Positions 1 to 8,214 of a stretch of DNA of 64,000 nt are shown piece by piece. Each line of letters begins with the position of its first letter. Position 1 is the stretch's first letter. The notes under the pieces are model-generated. The model was not told the origin of the DNA and searched no databases. It saw only the letters and a list, made by a program, of their open reading frames with translations. The stretch covers positions 3,088,755 through 3,152,754 of the forward strand of contig NZ_CP007597.1 in the NCBI RefSeq assembly GCF_000661955.1, given 5' to 3'. The position numbers were made by a program, and so were the translations under genes. Origin of the DNA: Stenotrophomonas rhizophila. GTDB lineage: Bacteria > Pseudomonadota > Gammaproteobacteria > Xanthomonadales > Xanthomonadaceae.

Positions 1-571
1 TGCTGCCGACATCGACGCACTGAAGGCCGCCAAGCTGCCGACCGGTGAGACGATCGAAGAAGCCCGCGCCGCGGTGATTGCCAAGGTCGGCGAGAAGGTC
101 GACGTGCGTCGCATCGTGCGTCTGGAATCGACCAACAACGTTGCTGCCTACGTGCACGGCGGCCGCATCGGCGTGCTGGTGGAACTGGCCGGCGGCGACG
201 CCGAGCTGGCCCGTGGCCTGGCCATGCACGTGGCTGCGATGAACCCGCCGCACAACAAGGCGGCCGATGTGCCGGCCGAGTTCGTTGCGAAGGAAAAGGA
301 AATCGAGCTGGCCAAGATGACCGACAAGGACAAGTCCAAGCCGGCCGACATCCTGGAAAAGATCATCAGCGGCAAGATCGCCAAGATCGTGAACGAAGTG
401 ACGCTGTACGGCCAGCCGTACGTGCTGGACACCAACCAGTCGGTCGAGCAGGTGCTGAAGGCTGCCGGCGCGGACGTGGTGGGCTTCAAGCGCCTGGCCG
501 TTGGCGAAGGCATCGAGAAGGTGGTGGAAGACTACGCCGCCGAAGTGATGAAGCAGGCCGGTCTGGCCTGA
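1..571 (+). CDS. tsf: Elongation factor Ts, 3' part
   Basis: Guanine-nucleotide exchange factor that recycles EF-Tu-GDP during translation in the cytoplasm. The gene enters from outside the window; its codons are in frame from base 2, giving the last 189 residues of a protein normally of about 290. The visible part is the core and C-terminal dimerisation region, with the typical [17 protein letters not shown] and [16 protein letters not shown] stretches and an ending rich in acidic residues. Its usual partner pyrH does not follow directly: about 3.4 kb of other genes and repeats separate them. A UUCG-loop terminator follows the stop codon. Identification is firm; only the start is missing. 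Confidence 0.97.
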   Translation, partial: AADIDALKAAKLPTGETIEEARAAVIAKVGEKVDVRRIVRLESTNNVAAYVHGGRIGVLVELAGGDAELARGLAMHVAAMNPPHNKAADVPAEFVAKEKEIELAKMTDKDKSKPADILEKIISGKIAKIVNEVTLYGQPYVLDTNQSVEQVLKAAGADVVGFKRLAVGEGIEKVVEDYAAEVMKQAGLA

Positions 572-618
572 TCCACTACGCTGTCGCTTCGGTGATGGCG
601 GGTTGATCTGCTTCTACG

Positions 619-650
619 AAAAAACCCGGCTTCGGTCGGGTTTTTTTGTG
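619..650 (+). terminator. Rho-independent terminator of tsf
   Basis: AAAACCCGGC and GUCGGGUUUU pair around a UUCG tetraloop, with one G-U pair, and a run of T follows. It lies 48 bases after the tsf stop. Confidence 0.9.
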
Positions 651-727
651 GGTGGTTGTTTTTTTCGAAGCGTAAAGCGTAGGGCAAAAGCGCAGAGCTG
701 GTTTCCTTGCTGTTTGCGGTTCCGTGC

Positions 728-838
728 GGGCTGGCAGGCTTACCCCCTGCCGGGACACGCCGTGAACCCATCCCTGGGGGCTCGTGGGCGCCATCCATGG
801 CGCCCAACGGTCCCGGCAGGGGGTAAGCCTGCCAGCCC
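728..838. repeat. Large hairpin element, copy 1 (55-bp core, 28-bp arms)
   Basis: Perfect 28-bp inverted arms (728-755 and 811-838) enclose a 55-bp core (756-810). The core begins CACGCCGTGAACCC, contains the palindrome GGCGCCATCCATGGCGCC and ends CAACGG. The same core, inverted and with two changes, is in the hairpin at 1185-1281, and with one change at 61606-61714. The arms of the three copies are unrelated beyond the innermost few bases. Confidence 0.85.
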
Positions 839-984
839 CGACGTTGTGTCGCTAACGGATGGATGGGGAACAGCGGGGCTGTGTTTTTGCTGTTGATTGG
901 GCTGGTTGGGCTGTCGGTGCGGTTGGTTGGATTTGATGGTTTGGATGGTTTTTGATTTGGGGTGGGTATTAGGTGGTTTGGAGC

Positions 985-1007
985 AGCCGACCAACGGTCG
1001 GCTCTAC
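985..1007 (-). repeat. SMAG-type REP hairpin
   Basis: Read on the minus strand it is GTAG followed by the AGCCGACC-GTT-GGTCGGCT hairpin, the standard SMAG form also found at 24328, 24388, 29888 and 40424. Confidence 0.85.
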
Positions 1008-1184
1008 CCCCCAATCTCCCAATGAATTCACCACCCAATCTTCCTACCTATCCACCCACCCATCTACCTCCCCGACGGCCGGCCAACTGCCGGCCACTAA
1101 CCAGCCACCAACCATCAGCAAACCGACACCCCACTGGCCGCCGGCTGCTGCCCTCCCAACCGCACCCGCACTCTGTCGGGGGTT

Positions 1185-1281
1185 GGTGCGGGTGGGTTGG
1201 CGGGACCGTTGGGCGCCATGGATGGCGCCCACGAGCCTCCAGGGATGGATTCACGGCGTGTCCCGCCAACCCACCCGCACC
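1185..1281. repeat. Large hairpin element, copy 2 (inverted core, 21-bp arms)
   Basis: Perfect 21-bp arms (1185-1205 and 1261-1281), extendable by about four pairs with one mismatch, enclose a 55-bp core (1206-1260). The core is the reverse complement of the 756-810 core with two substitutions. The arm sequence, GGTGCGGGTGGG outward, differs from copy 1. Confidence 0.85.
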
Positions 1282-1308
1282 GACCCAGCCCACAGCACCG
1301 CGGCGCCG

Positions 1309-1346
1309 CAGTTGACGTTGCAGTTGCAGTTGCAGTTGACCTTGAC
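1309..1346. repeat. Degenerate hexamer repeat (CAGTTG)n
   Basis: About six imperfect tandem copies of CAGTTG/CGTTGA-like hexamers. Similar hexamer tracts sit beside the other large hairpins at 16820-16868, 17158-17202 and 61437-61806. Confidence 0.7.
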
Positions 1347-1393
1347 GTCGCCGTAAAAAAGCCGCGCGCCAGCGCACAACCATCAACCCACCC

Positions 1394-2101
1394 TCACCCC
1401 TTGGACTGGAACGACACTTCCTCGTACGGCTGCACCACCACCCAGCCCTCGCCGGCAAACCGCATCTGCAGGCTCTCGCCCGACCCGCGCCCCACCAGCG
1501 TGCCCAACGAAATGTCCGCCACGATCTCCGGCACCAGCGACCCCGACCAGGCCACCGTCGCGTTCGGATCGGTGAACACCGGACCCGTCTGCGCGTTCAC
1601 CGGCAGCGTCATCGGCTCGTAGTGCGACGTCATCGCCACGATCCCGTGCCCGCTCAACTGAATGTTGAACAGACCGCCCGACAGCATCCCCGCCACCTTC
1701 TTCATCATCGTGATCTTCGACGCGATCCCCGTCTCGAAGGCCAGCACATCATTGCCGTTCACGAAAATCGACTCCCCCGCCAGCCGCAGCAACGTCACCT
1801 GCTTGCCCGCGTCGGCCAGGTACACCCGCCCCTGGCCCTCCACCTTCATCAACTGCAGACCCTCCCCGGTCACCATCTTCTTCAGCAGCGTGCCCAGCCC
1901 CTGCTCCAGCAGCCCCTGCCGGGTGAACTTCACCCCGCCCTTGCGCGCCACCATCGAACCGGCCTTTGCCCAGACCATCCCATCCACCCGGACCTCCAGC
2001 ATGTGCGGGCTTTCCAGCTCGAACGCATCCGCGCTGACATCCTTCTCCTGGGTGGTGGACAAAAACTCCTGCAACGTCTTTACGGCCATGTCGTGCGTCA
2101 T
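1394..2101 (-). CDS. AIM24 family protein
   Basis: A 235-residue protein of the AIM24 (DUF124, TIGR00266-like) family. Members are beta-rich; the mitochondrial homologue supports inner-membrane organisation, while the bacterial role is unknown. Family signs are the early FELESPHMLEVRVDG segment, the VWAKAGSMVARKGGVKF stretch, the glycine-rich middle and VVQPYEEVSFQS near the end. There is no signal peptide and no clear membrane segment. It is convergent with tsf across the repeat-filled gap and divergent from the HDOD-GGDEF gene. A second in-frame ATG four codons in (2089) is an equally plausible start, as neither has a strong ribosome binding site. Confidence 0.85.
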   Translation of the reverse strand: MTHDMAVKTLQEFLSTTQEKDVSADAFELESPHMLEVRVDGMVWAKAGSMVARKGGVKFTRQGLLEQGLGTLLKKMVTGEGLQLMKVEGQGRVYLADAGKQVTLLRLAGESIFVNGNDVLAFETGIASKITMMKKVAGMLSGGLFNIQLSGHGIVAMTSHYEPMTLPVNAQTGPVFTDPNATVAWSGSLVPEIVADISLGTLVGRGSGESLQMRFAGEGWVVVQPYEEVSFQSKG

Positions 2102-2326
2102 CCATGCAAAGGGAGCACGAATGGTAGCGCCCCTCCCCCTCCGCCGGGGAATGTGTTACCAAGGGCGCGATGACCCCGCCCGCCGCGATCTGCCCGTTGG
2201 TTTTGCAGTACGTGGCGCATCGGCAAACGCAGTGCCGACGCCAACCGACCCGCCAACGCAAGTATCAACGCCAAAATCTGTGACGCACTCCATGTATTCT
2301 TGCCCCAACACACCATCAGTCATGCC

Positions 2327-3826
2327 ATGCCTCCCGAGCTGACAGCCGCCCTGGCGCTCTGCCGCAACCTGCCCTCGCCGCCCGGTATTGCCCTGCGCAT
2401 CATCGAACTGGCCCAGGACCCGGAAGCGGACATCACCACCGCCGCCGACATCATCGCCATCGACATGGCGCTGAGCGCGCGCATGCTGCGCATCGCCAAC
2501 TCGCCGTTGTATGCCAGCCGCCGCCGCATCGAAAACCTCGGCCAGGCACTGACCATGCTCGGCTTGAATGCCACCGTCAGCCTCGCGCTCGGCTTCACCG
2601 TCACCCAGGGCCTCACCGCGCCCGGCGACGGCCAGGACCTGCGCGAACGTGCGTGGCGGCGCAGCATTCTCAGCGCCCTGGCCGCCAGCCTGCTGGGCCA
2701 GGCGCGCGGCCTGCGCAAGGCCGAAGAACTGATGCTGGCCGGCCTGCTGCAGGACCTCGGCATCCTGGTGCTGGCCCAGGCCCAGCCCGACACCTACCTG
2801 CCGCTGCTGCGCCAGGCCGCGGACAACGACGCGCTGGTGGCGCTTGAGCGCGAACACCTGCAGTGCACCCATGCCGACGTCGGCGCCCTGATGGCCGAGC
2901 AATGGGACCTGCCGCGCTACCTGGTGGACAGCATCGCCCGCAGCGAATCGCCTGCCGCGGCCGAAGACAACTTCCAGACCTGCGTGGCCCTGTCCGGTGC
3001 CGTCGCCGATATCTGGCTCAGCGCCGACGCCGACGCTGCGCGCGAGCACGCCCTGCACCTGGTCCACGAAACGCTGCAGCTGGACAGTGCCCAGTTCGAC
3101 CAGGTGCTGGCCCGCATCAGCGACGCCCTGCCCGACATCAGCGCCCTGTTCGAGACGCCGTTGCTGTCGCCCTCGCGCGTGCAGCAGCTGATCGACCACG
3201 CCCAGGAACTGGCGACCCTGCGCAACCTGCGCGAAATGCAGGATGCCGCCCAGGCCCGCCAGCGCGCCGACGAGTTCGAAGCGCGTGCCAACCGGTTGGC
3301 CGAACAGGCCCACCGCGACGCACTGACCGGCGTGCTCAACCGGCGCCAGCTGGAGGCGGTGCTGGAACAGGAATTCCTGCGTGCCACCCGTCACGGCTGG
3401 CCCCTGTCGGTGGCGTTCATCGACCTGGATGACTTCAAGAAGATCAACGACGCCCACGGCCACCTGATGGGCGACCAGGTACTGCGCGTGTTCGCCGGCA
3501 AGCTGCAGGAGCAGCTGCGCACCAGCGATACCGTGGCCCGCTTCGGCGGCGAGGAATTCATCGCGCTGCTGCCCAACACCACCGAACTGGTTGCACTCGA
3601 GGTGGTCCGCCGGGTGCTGGCCAACATCGTCAATACGCCGATGGCCGAGGTGCCCGACGGCCCCCTGTTCGTGACCTTCTCGGCCGGCGTAGCCACCCAG
3701 GGCGGCTACGAGCGTTTCGCCGATGTTCAGGACCTGCTGAAGGCCGCCGACGACGTGCTCTACCGCTCCAAGAACCTGGGCCGCAACCGTGTCATCGCGC
3801 GCTCTCCGGGAACGGCGCCGGCGTGA
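2327..3826 (+). CDS. HDOD-GGDEF signalling protein (probable diguanylate cyclase)
   Basis: A soluble 499-residue protein. The N-terminal half is an HDOD domain (LCRNLPSPPGIALRIIELAQ and IDMALSARMLRIANSPLY), a non-catalytic HD-related output module. A short coiled stretch around residues 300-330 leads into a GGDEF domain with an intact GGEEF active site at residues 407-411 and the DALTGVLNRRQLE opening. It should make cyclic di-GMP, with HDOD probably sensing or binding a partner. The ATG at 2327 is chosen; a TTG at 2300 would add nine residues. It lies between the AIM24 gene and pyrH, where tsf-pyrH is contiguous in many relatives, so it may be a lineage insertion. Domain calls are firm; the signal is unknown. 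Confidence 0.9.
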   Translation: MPPELTAALALCRNLPSPPGIALRIIELAQDPEADITTAADIIAIDMALSARMLRIANSPLYASRRRIENLGQALTMLGLNATVSLALGFTVTQGLTAPGDGQDLRERAWRRSILSALAASLLGQARGLRKAEELMLAGLLQDLGILVLAQAQPDTYLPLLRQAADNDALVALEREHLQCTHADVGALMAEQWDLPRYLVDSIARSESPAAAEDNFQTCVALSGAVADIWLSADADAAREHALHLVHETLQLDSAQFDQVLARISDALPDISALFETPLLSPSRVQQLIDHAQELATLRNLREMQDAAQARQRADEFEARANRLAEQAHRDALTGVLNRRQLEAVLEQEFLRATRHGWPLSVAFIDLDDFKKINDAHGHLMGDQVLRVFAGKLQEQLRTSDTVARFGGEEFIALLPNTTELVALEVVRRVLANIVNTPMAEVPDGPLFVTFSAGVATQGGYERFADVQDLLKAADDVLYRSKNLGRNRVIARSPGTAPA

Positions 3827-3949
3827 ACCGGACGCCCCTTCCCGCAGGGGACGGGCCCCGGGCCTGCGCCGCAGCGCAGCAAAATAAACGCACGGGCAGA
3901 CCCGGCTTCCAGTAGAATTCCCGCGTTTTCCACGCATCCAGAGGTCACC

Positions 3950-4681
3950 ATGTCCAGTCTTGCCTATCGCCGCATCCTGCTGAAAGTTTCCGGGGAGGCG
4001 CTGATGGGAGACGAGGACTACGGCATCGACCCCAAGGTCATCAACCGCCTGGCCCGTGAGGTCATCGAAGCCCAGCAGGCCGGCGCGGAAGTGGCCCTGG
4101 TCATCGGCGGCGGCAACATCTTCCGCGGCGCCGGCCTGGCGGCCGGCGGCATGGACCGCGTCACCGGCGACCAGATGGGCATGCTGGCCACCGTGATCAA
4201 CGCGCTGGCCATGCAGGACGCGCTGGAAAAGCTCGGCGCCAAGGCGCGCGTGATGAGCGCCATCAAGATCAACGACGTGTGCGAGGACTACATCCGCCGC
4301 CGCGCCATCCGCCACCTGGAGAAGGGCCGGCTGGTGATCTTCGCGGCCGGCGTCGGCAGCCCGTTCTTCACCACCGATTCCGGCGCTGCCCTGCGCGCCA
4401 TCGAGATCGGCGCGGACCTGCTGCTGAAGGCCACCAAGGTCGACGGCGTGTACGACAAGGACCCCAACAAGTACAGCGATGCGGTCCGCTTCGACAGCCT
4501 GACCTACGACGAAGTGATCCGCCGCGGCCTGGAAGTGATGGACACCGCCGCCTTCGCCCTGGCGCGCGACAGCGACCTGCCGCTGCGCGTGTTCGACATG
4601 GGCCAGCCGGGCGAACTGCTGAAGATCCTGCACGGCGACAACATCGGCACCCTGGTGCGCGGTCGCGACCAGGCTGCCTGA
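3950..4681 (+). CDS. pyrH: UMP kinase
   Basis: Phosphorylates UMP to UDP with ATP in the cytoplasm, the first committed step to UTP and CTP. The 243-residue length is normal for this hexameric amino-acid-kinase-fold enzyme. Visible signatures are KVSGEAL at the N terminus, [23 protein letters not shown] and [17 protein letters not shown], and the [10 protein letters not shown] loop. It opens the pyrH-frr-uppS-cdsA-dxr-rseP-bamA run. The ATG at 3950 is preceded by CAGAGGTCACC, a reasonable ribosome binding site. Confidence 0.98.
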   Translation: MSSLAYRRILLKVSGEALMGDEDYGIDPKVINRLAREVIEAQQAGAEVALVIGGGNIFRGAGLAAGGMDRVTGDQMGMLATVINALAMQDALEKLGAKARVMSAIKINDVCEDYIRRRAIRHLEKGRLVIFAAGVGSPFFTTDSGAALRAIEIGADLLLKATKVDGVYDKDPNKYSDAVRFDSLTYDEVIRRGLEVMDTAAFALARDSDLPLRVFDMGQPGELLKILHGDNIGTLVRGRDQAA

Positions 4682-4792
4682 ACGACGTAGTCATCCCGGC
4701 AGCCGGCCTGTAGCCGCGCCTGCCGGGTGCAGGTACCTGCGGGCGTCGGCCAACGGCCGGCCCCGATAAGGCGGGCTGCCCCCTTATTCGCC

Positions 4793-4798
4793 TATAAT
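4793..4798 (+). promoter_or_regulatory. Possible -10 element before frr
   Basis: A perfect TATAAT lies 34 bases upstream of the frr ATG. No good -35 hexamer is visible at 16-18 bp, so this is a weak or activator-dependent promoter candidate only. Confidence 0.35.
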
Positions 4799-4832
4799 CG
4801 TCCGATTACCAGCTACATCCAGGATTCGGGCG

Positions 4833-5390
4833 ATGCTCAACGATATCAAGCAGGACGCGCAGACGCGCATGGCCAAGAGCATCGATGCTCTGAAGCACAC
4901 CCTGACCTCCATCCGCACCGGCCGCGCCTCGCCGGCGCTGCTGGACCGCATCACGGTCAAGGCTTACGGCACCGACACCCCGCTGAACCAGGTCGCCTCG
5001 ATCAGCGTGTCCGAAGGCCATTCCCTGGTCATCACCCTGTTCGACAAGGGCATGATCAAGGACGTCGAGAAGGCGATCTACGCCTCCGACCTCGGCCTGA
5101 CCCCGAACGTGGCCGGCACCGTGATCCGCCTCAACCTGCCGCCGCCGACCGAAGAGCGCCGCAAGGAGCTGGGCAAGCAGGTGCAGAAGGAAGGCGAAGG
5201 CGCCAAGATCGCCATCCGCAACATCCGCCAGGACGCCAACAAGGCCATCGCCACCCTGATCAAGGACAAGGCGATCAGCGAAGACGACAAGAAGCGCGGC
5301 GAAGACGACATCCAGAAGTTGACCGACAAGTCGATCAAGGACGTCGATAGTGTCGTGGCCGAAAAAGAAAAGGAACTGATGTCGGTCTGA
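4833..5390 (+). CDS. frr: Ribosome recycling factor
   Basis: Splits post-termination ribosomes together with EF-G. The 185-residue length is the usual size. The sequence has the family's long helical domain and small beta domain: SIDALKHTLTSIRTGRASP near the start, AIYASDLGLTPNVAGTVIRLNLPPPTEERRKEL in the middle, and the charged helix ending KEKELMSV. It sits 151 bases after pyrH and ends five bases before uppS, so it is probably co-transcribed with the latter. Identification is firm. Confidence 0.98.
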   Translation: MLNDIKQDAQTRMAKSIDALKHTLTSIRTGRASPALLDRITVKAYGTDTPLNQVASISVSEGHSLVITLFDKGMIKDVEKAIYASDLGLTPNVAGTVIRLNLPPPTEERRKELGKQVQKEGEGAKIAIRNIRQDANKAIATLIKDKAISEDDKKRGEDDIQKLTDKSIKDVDSVVAEKEKELMSV

Positions 5391-5395
5391 GCCCC

Positions 5396-6166
5396 ATGTC
5401 CCAGGCCCCGACCTCCAGCACCCCTGCGGCCATCCCGCGCCACGTTGCCATCATCATGGATGGCAACGGGCGGTGGGCGCAGAAGCGACGCCGCCCGCGC
5501 CTGATCGGCCATCGCGCCGGCGCGCGCGCGGTCAACCGCACCATCGATTTCTGCCTGGAACGCGGCATCGCCGCGTTGACCCTGTTTGCCTTCTCCAGTG
5601 AGAACTGGGGCCGGCCAACCGACGAGGTCGACGCGCTGATGAAACTGTTCCTCAATGCGCTCGACCGTGAAGTGGACGAGCTGCATCGGCGTGGCGTGCG
5701 CGTGCGTTTCATTGGCGAACGCGAGCGCTTCGGCGCCGGGCTGGTCAGCCGCATGCAGCTGGCCGAACAGCGCACCGCCGACAACCGCGCGATGACCCTG
5801 AACATCGCCGCCAGCTATGGCGGCCGCCAGGACATCGCCCGCGCGGCGCGCGAACTAGCCGCAGAGGTGGCCGCCGGCCGCCTGCTGCCCGAACAGATCG
5901 ACGAAGCGATGCTGTCCAGCCGGGTCGCCCTGGCCGACCTGCCGCCACCGGACCTGTTCATCCGCACCGGCGGCGACACCCGCATCAGCAATTTCCTGCT
6001 GTGGCAGCTGGCGTATACCGAATTGTGGTTCACCGACGTGCTGTGGCCCGAGTTCGACGCCGCCGTCCTGCAGCAGGCGCTGGACGCCTATGCCGCCCGT
6101 GAACGCCGCTTCGGCCTGACCAGCGCCCAGATCGCCGCCCTGGCCACCGAGACGTCCACCCCATGA
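5396..6166 (+). CDS. uppS: Di-trans,poly-cis undecaprenyl diphosphate synthase
   Basis: Condenses eight isopentenyl diphosphates onto farnesyl diphosphate to make the C55 carrier lipid for peptidoglycan and O-antigen. The 256 residues include the cis-prenyltransferase opening IIMDGNGRWAQKR with the catalytic aspartate at residue 22, HRAGARAVN, FAFSSENW and the C-terminal RTGGDTRISNFLLWQLAYTE. It starts five bases after frr and its stop overlaps the cdsA start by 4 bp, which suggests coupled translation. Its substrate pathway is also served by dxr two genes downstream. Confidence 0.97.
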   Translation: MSQAPTSSTPAAIPRHVAIIMDGNGRWAQKRRRPRLIGHRAGARAVNRTIDFCLERGIAALTLFAFSSENWGRPTDEVDALMKLFLNALDREVDELHRRGVRVRFIGERERFGAGLVSRMQLAEQRTADNRAMTLNIAASYGGRQDIARAARELAAEVAAGRLLPEQIDEAMLSSRVALADLPPPDLFIRTGGDTRISNFLLWQLAYTELWFTDVLWPEFDAAVLQQALDAYAARERRFGLTSAQIAALATETSTP

Positions 6167-6987
6167 CCAAGACCCGAGTCATCGCCGCGCTGATCATGGC
6201 GCCGGTCGCCATCGCGGCCATCCTGCTGCTGCCGACCCAATGGCTGGCCGCCGCTGCCGCCGCCGTGTTCCTGATCGGCCTGTGGGAATGGCTGAAGCTG
6301 GCCGACGTGGACGACACCCTCGCCCGCACCGTGCTGCTGGTGCTGAACCTGCTGCTGATGGTGCTGATGGTGTGGGCCGGCGACGGCTCGCTGGTGCTGT
6401 ACCAGATCGCCGCGCTGGTCGGCATCGCCTGGTGGCTGATGGCGCTGCTGTGGCTGCGCTTCTTCACCTTCGGGGCCAGCCCGAGCAGCCCGGCGCGTGC
6501 GCTGAAGCTGCTGGCCGGCACCCTGGCCATCGTGCCGGCGTGGGCCTCGCTGGTGCTCATCCATGCCAGCGGCAGCAACGGCCACCTGTGGCTGCTGACG
6601 GCACTGGCCGTGGTCTGGGCGGCCGATTCGGGCGCCTACTTCGCCGGCCGCACCTTCGGCCGCACCAAGCTGGCCCCGCGGATCAGCCCCAACAAGACCT
6701 GGGAAGGTCTGGGCGGCGGCATGGTGGCCGGGCTGGCGGTCGCGCTGGGCTTTGGCTACATGGCCGGCATCGACAACGCCCACGTGCTGGGCCTGATCAT
6801 CACCGCCGTGGTGACCGTGTTCGCCTCGGTGCTGGGTGACCTGTACGAGAGCCTGATCAAGCGCCACGCCGGCGCCAAGGACTCGGGCCACATCATTCCC
6901 GGCCACGGTGGCGTGCTGGATCGCATCGACGGCGTGCTTGCCGCCCTGCCCGTGTTCGCACTGGGCAAGGAAATCTTCGGATTCTGA
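6163..6987 (+). CDS. cdsA: Phosphatidate cytidylyltransferase
   Basis: Makes CDP-diacylglycerol from phosphatidate and CTP at the inner membrane, the precursor of all phospholipids. The 274 residues form about seven or eight hydrophobic helices. The C-terminal family signature is complete: [20 protein letters not shown] followed by GGVLDRIDG. The start overlaps the uppS stop (ATGA), and dxr begins two bases after its stop. Confidence 0.97.
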   Translation: MTKTRVIAALIMAPVAIAAILLLPTQWLAAAAAAVFLIGLWEWLKLADVDDTLARTVLLVLNLLLMVLMVWAGDGSLVLYQIAALVGIAWWLMALLWLRFFTFGASPSSPARALKLLAGTLAIVPAWASLVLIHASGSNGHLWLLTALAVVWAADSGAYFAGRTFGRTKLAPRISPNKTWEGLGGGMVAGLAVALGFGYMAGIDNAHVLGLIITAVVTVFASVLGDLYESLIKRHAGAKDSGHIIPGHGGVLDRIDGVLAALPVFALGKEIFGF

Positions 6988-6989
6988 AC

Positions 6990-8180
6990 ATGGTCAGCGT
7001 TACCGCTCCCCGCCGGGTCGCCGTGTTCGGCGCCACCGGCTCGATCGGCGCATCGGCGCTGGATGTGATCGCGCGTCATCCTGACCGCTACCGCGCCAGC
7101 GTGCTGGCGGCCGGGCGGCAGGTGGAGGCGCTGGTGGCGCTGTGCGTGCAGCATCGACCCGACCATGCCGTGATCGCCGACGACACCCTGTTCGCCGCGC
7201 TGCGTGACGGTCTGCGCGACGCCGGGCTGCCTACCCAGGCCCACGCCGGCGCAGCCGCGCTGGACCAGCTCGCCGCCAGTGCCGAATGCGACACCTTGGT
7301 CGCCGCCATCGTCGGCGCCGCCGGGCTGTCTTCGACCCTGGCCGCCGCCACGGCGGGCAAGCGCATCCTGCTGGCCAACAAGGAGTCGCTGGTGCTGGCC
7401 GGCGAGCTGTTGATGCGCCAGGCGGCCGCCGCCGGGGCCGAGATCATCCCGATCGACAGCGAACACAGCGCGATCTTCCAGTGCCTGCGCTCGCGCGATG
7501 CCAGCCTGGAGGGCGCCGGCGTCCGCCGGATCCTGCTGACCGCCTCGGGCGGCCCCTTCCGTGGGCGCAGCCGCGCCGAACTGGGCCAGGTCACCCCGGC
7601 GCAGGCCGTGGCGCACCCGAAGTGGTCGATGGGGCCGAAGATCTCGGTCGATTCGGCGACGTTGATGAACAAGGGCCTTGAAGTCATCGAGGCCCACCAC
7701 CTGTTCGGCGTCCCGGGCGAGCGCATCGAGGTGCTGGTGCACCCGCAGAGCCTGGTGCATTCGCTGGTCGAATTCGTCGACGGCTCCACCCTGGCCCAGA
7801 TGGGCCTGCCGGACATGCGCACCACCCTGGCCGTGGGCCTGGGCTGGCCGCAGCGGATCGAATCCGGGGTCGGCGGGCTGGACCTGCTGACCCAGGGACG
7901 GCTGGATTTCGAGGCGCCCGACACCGACGCCTTCCCCTGCCTGGGCCTGGCCTGGCAGGCCATGGCGGCCGGCGGTACCGCACCGGCGATCCTCAATGCC
8001 GCCAATGAAGTGGCTGTTTCAGCATTTCTTCAGGGAAAAGTCGCTTTCCTTGCCATTCCGGCGCTGGTGGCTAACGCTCTGTCAACACTGTCGGTCGAGT
8101 CCGCCGATACACTGGCGGTCCTGCTGGCTGCCGACCAGCGTGCCCGCCTGATCACCCAAGCCGCCATCGACCACGCCTGA
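6990..8180 (+). CDS. dxr: 1-deoxy-D-xylulose 5-phosphate reductoisomerase
   Basis: NADPH-dependent conversion of DXP to 2-C-methyl-D-erythritol 4-phosphate, the committing step of the MEP isoprenoid pathway. The 396-residue length is normal. The N-terminal Rossmann motif is [15 protein letters not shown]; metal and substrate residues lie in [19 protein letters not shown] and [23 protein letters not shown]. It is in a tight operon with cdsA upstream and rseP 34 bases downstream, and its product feeds uppS. Confidence 0.98.
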   Translation: MVSVTAPRRVAVFGATGSIGASALDVIARHPDRYRASVLAAGRQVEALVALCVQHRPDHAVIADDTLFAALRDGLRDAGLPTQAHAGAAALDQLAASAECDTLVAAIVGAAGLSSTLAAATAGKRILLANKESLVLAGELLMRQAAAAGAEIIPIDSEHSAIFQCLRSRDASLEGAGVRRILLTASGGPFRGRSRAELGQVTPAQAVAHPKWSMGPKISVDSATLMNKGLEVIEAHHLFGVPGERIEVLVHPQSLVHSLVEFVDGSTLAQMGLPDMRTTLAVGLGWPQRIESGVGGLDLLTQGRLDFEAPDTDAFPCLGLAWQAMAAGGTAPAILNAANEVAVSAFLQGKVAFLAIPALVANALSTLSVESADTLAVLLAADQRARLITQAAIDHA

Positions 8181-8214
8181 ATGCCCTTCCCGCCTCTCTC
8201 CAGTACTGTCCACC

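Larger units (their letters stand above)
572..1393. other. Repeat-filled gap between tsf and the AIM24-family gene
   Basis: This 822-base convergent gap has no credible gene. In order it holds the tsf terminator, a large hairpin (728-838), a T/G-rich stretch (about 840-970), a SMAG hairpin (985-1007), a degenerate SMAG-like palindrome (about 1077-1099), a second large hairpin with the same core (1185-1281), and hexamer repeats (1309-1346). Short open frames here follow the palindromes and have no recognisable protein content. Confidence 0.8.

Noticed and set aside
603..1458. Several short open frames between tsf and the AIM24 gene
   Set aside because: They follow palindromic repeats and contain the same peptide translated from the repeated core, with no signal, domain or ribosome binding site.
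2156..4633. An 825-residue minus-strand open frame
   Set aside because: It is antisense to HDOD-GGDEF and pyrH, both clear genes, and has no motifs.
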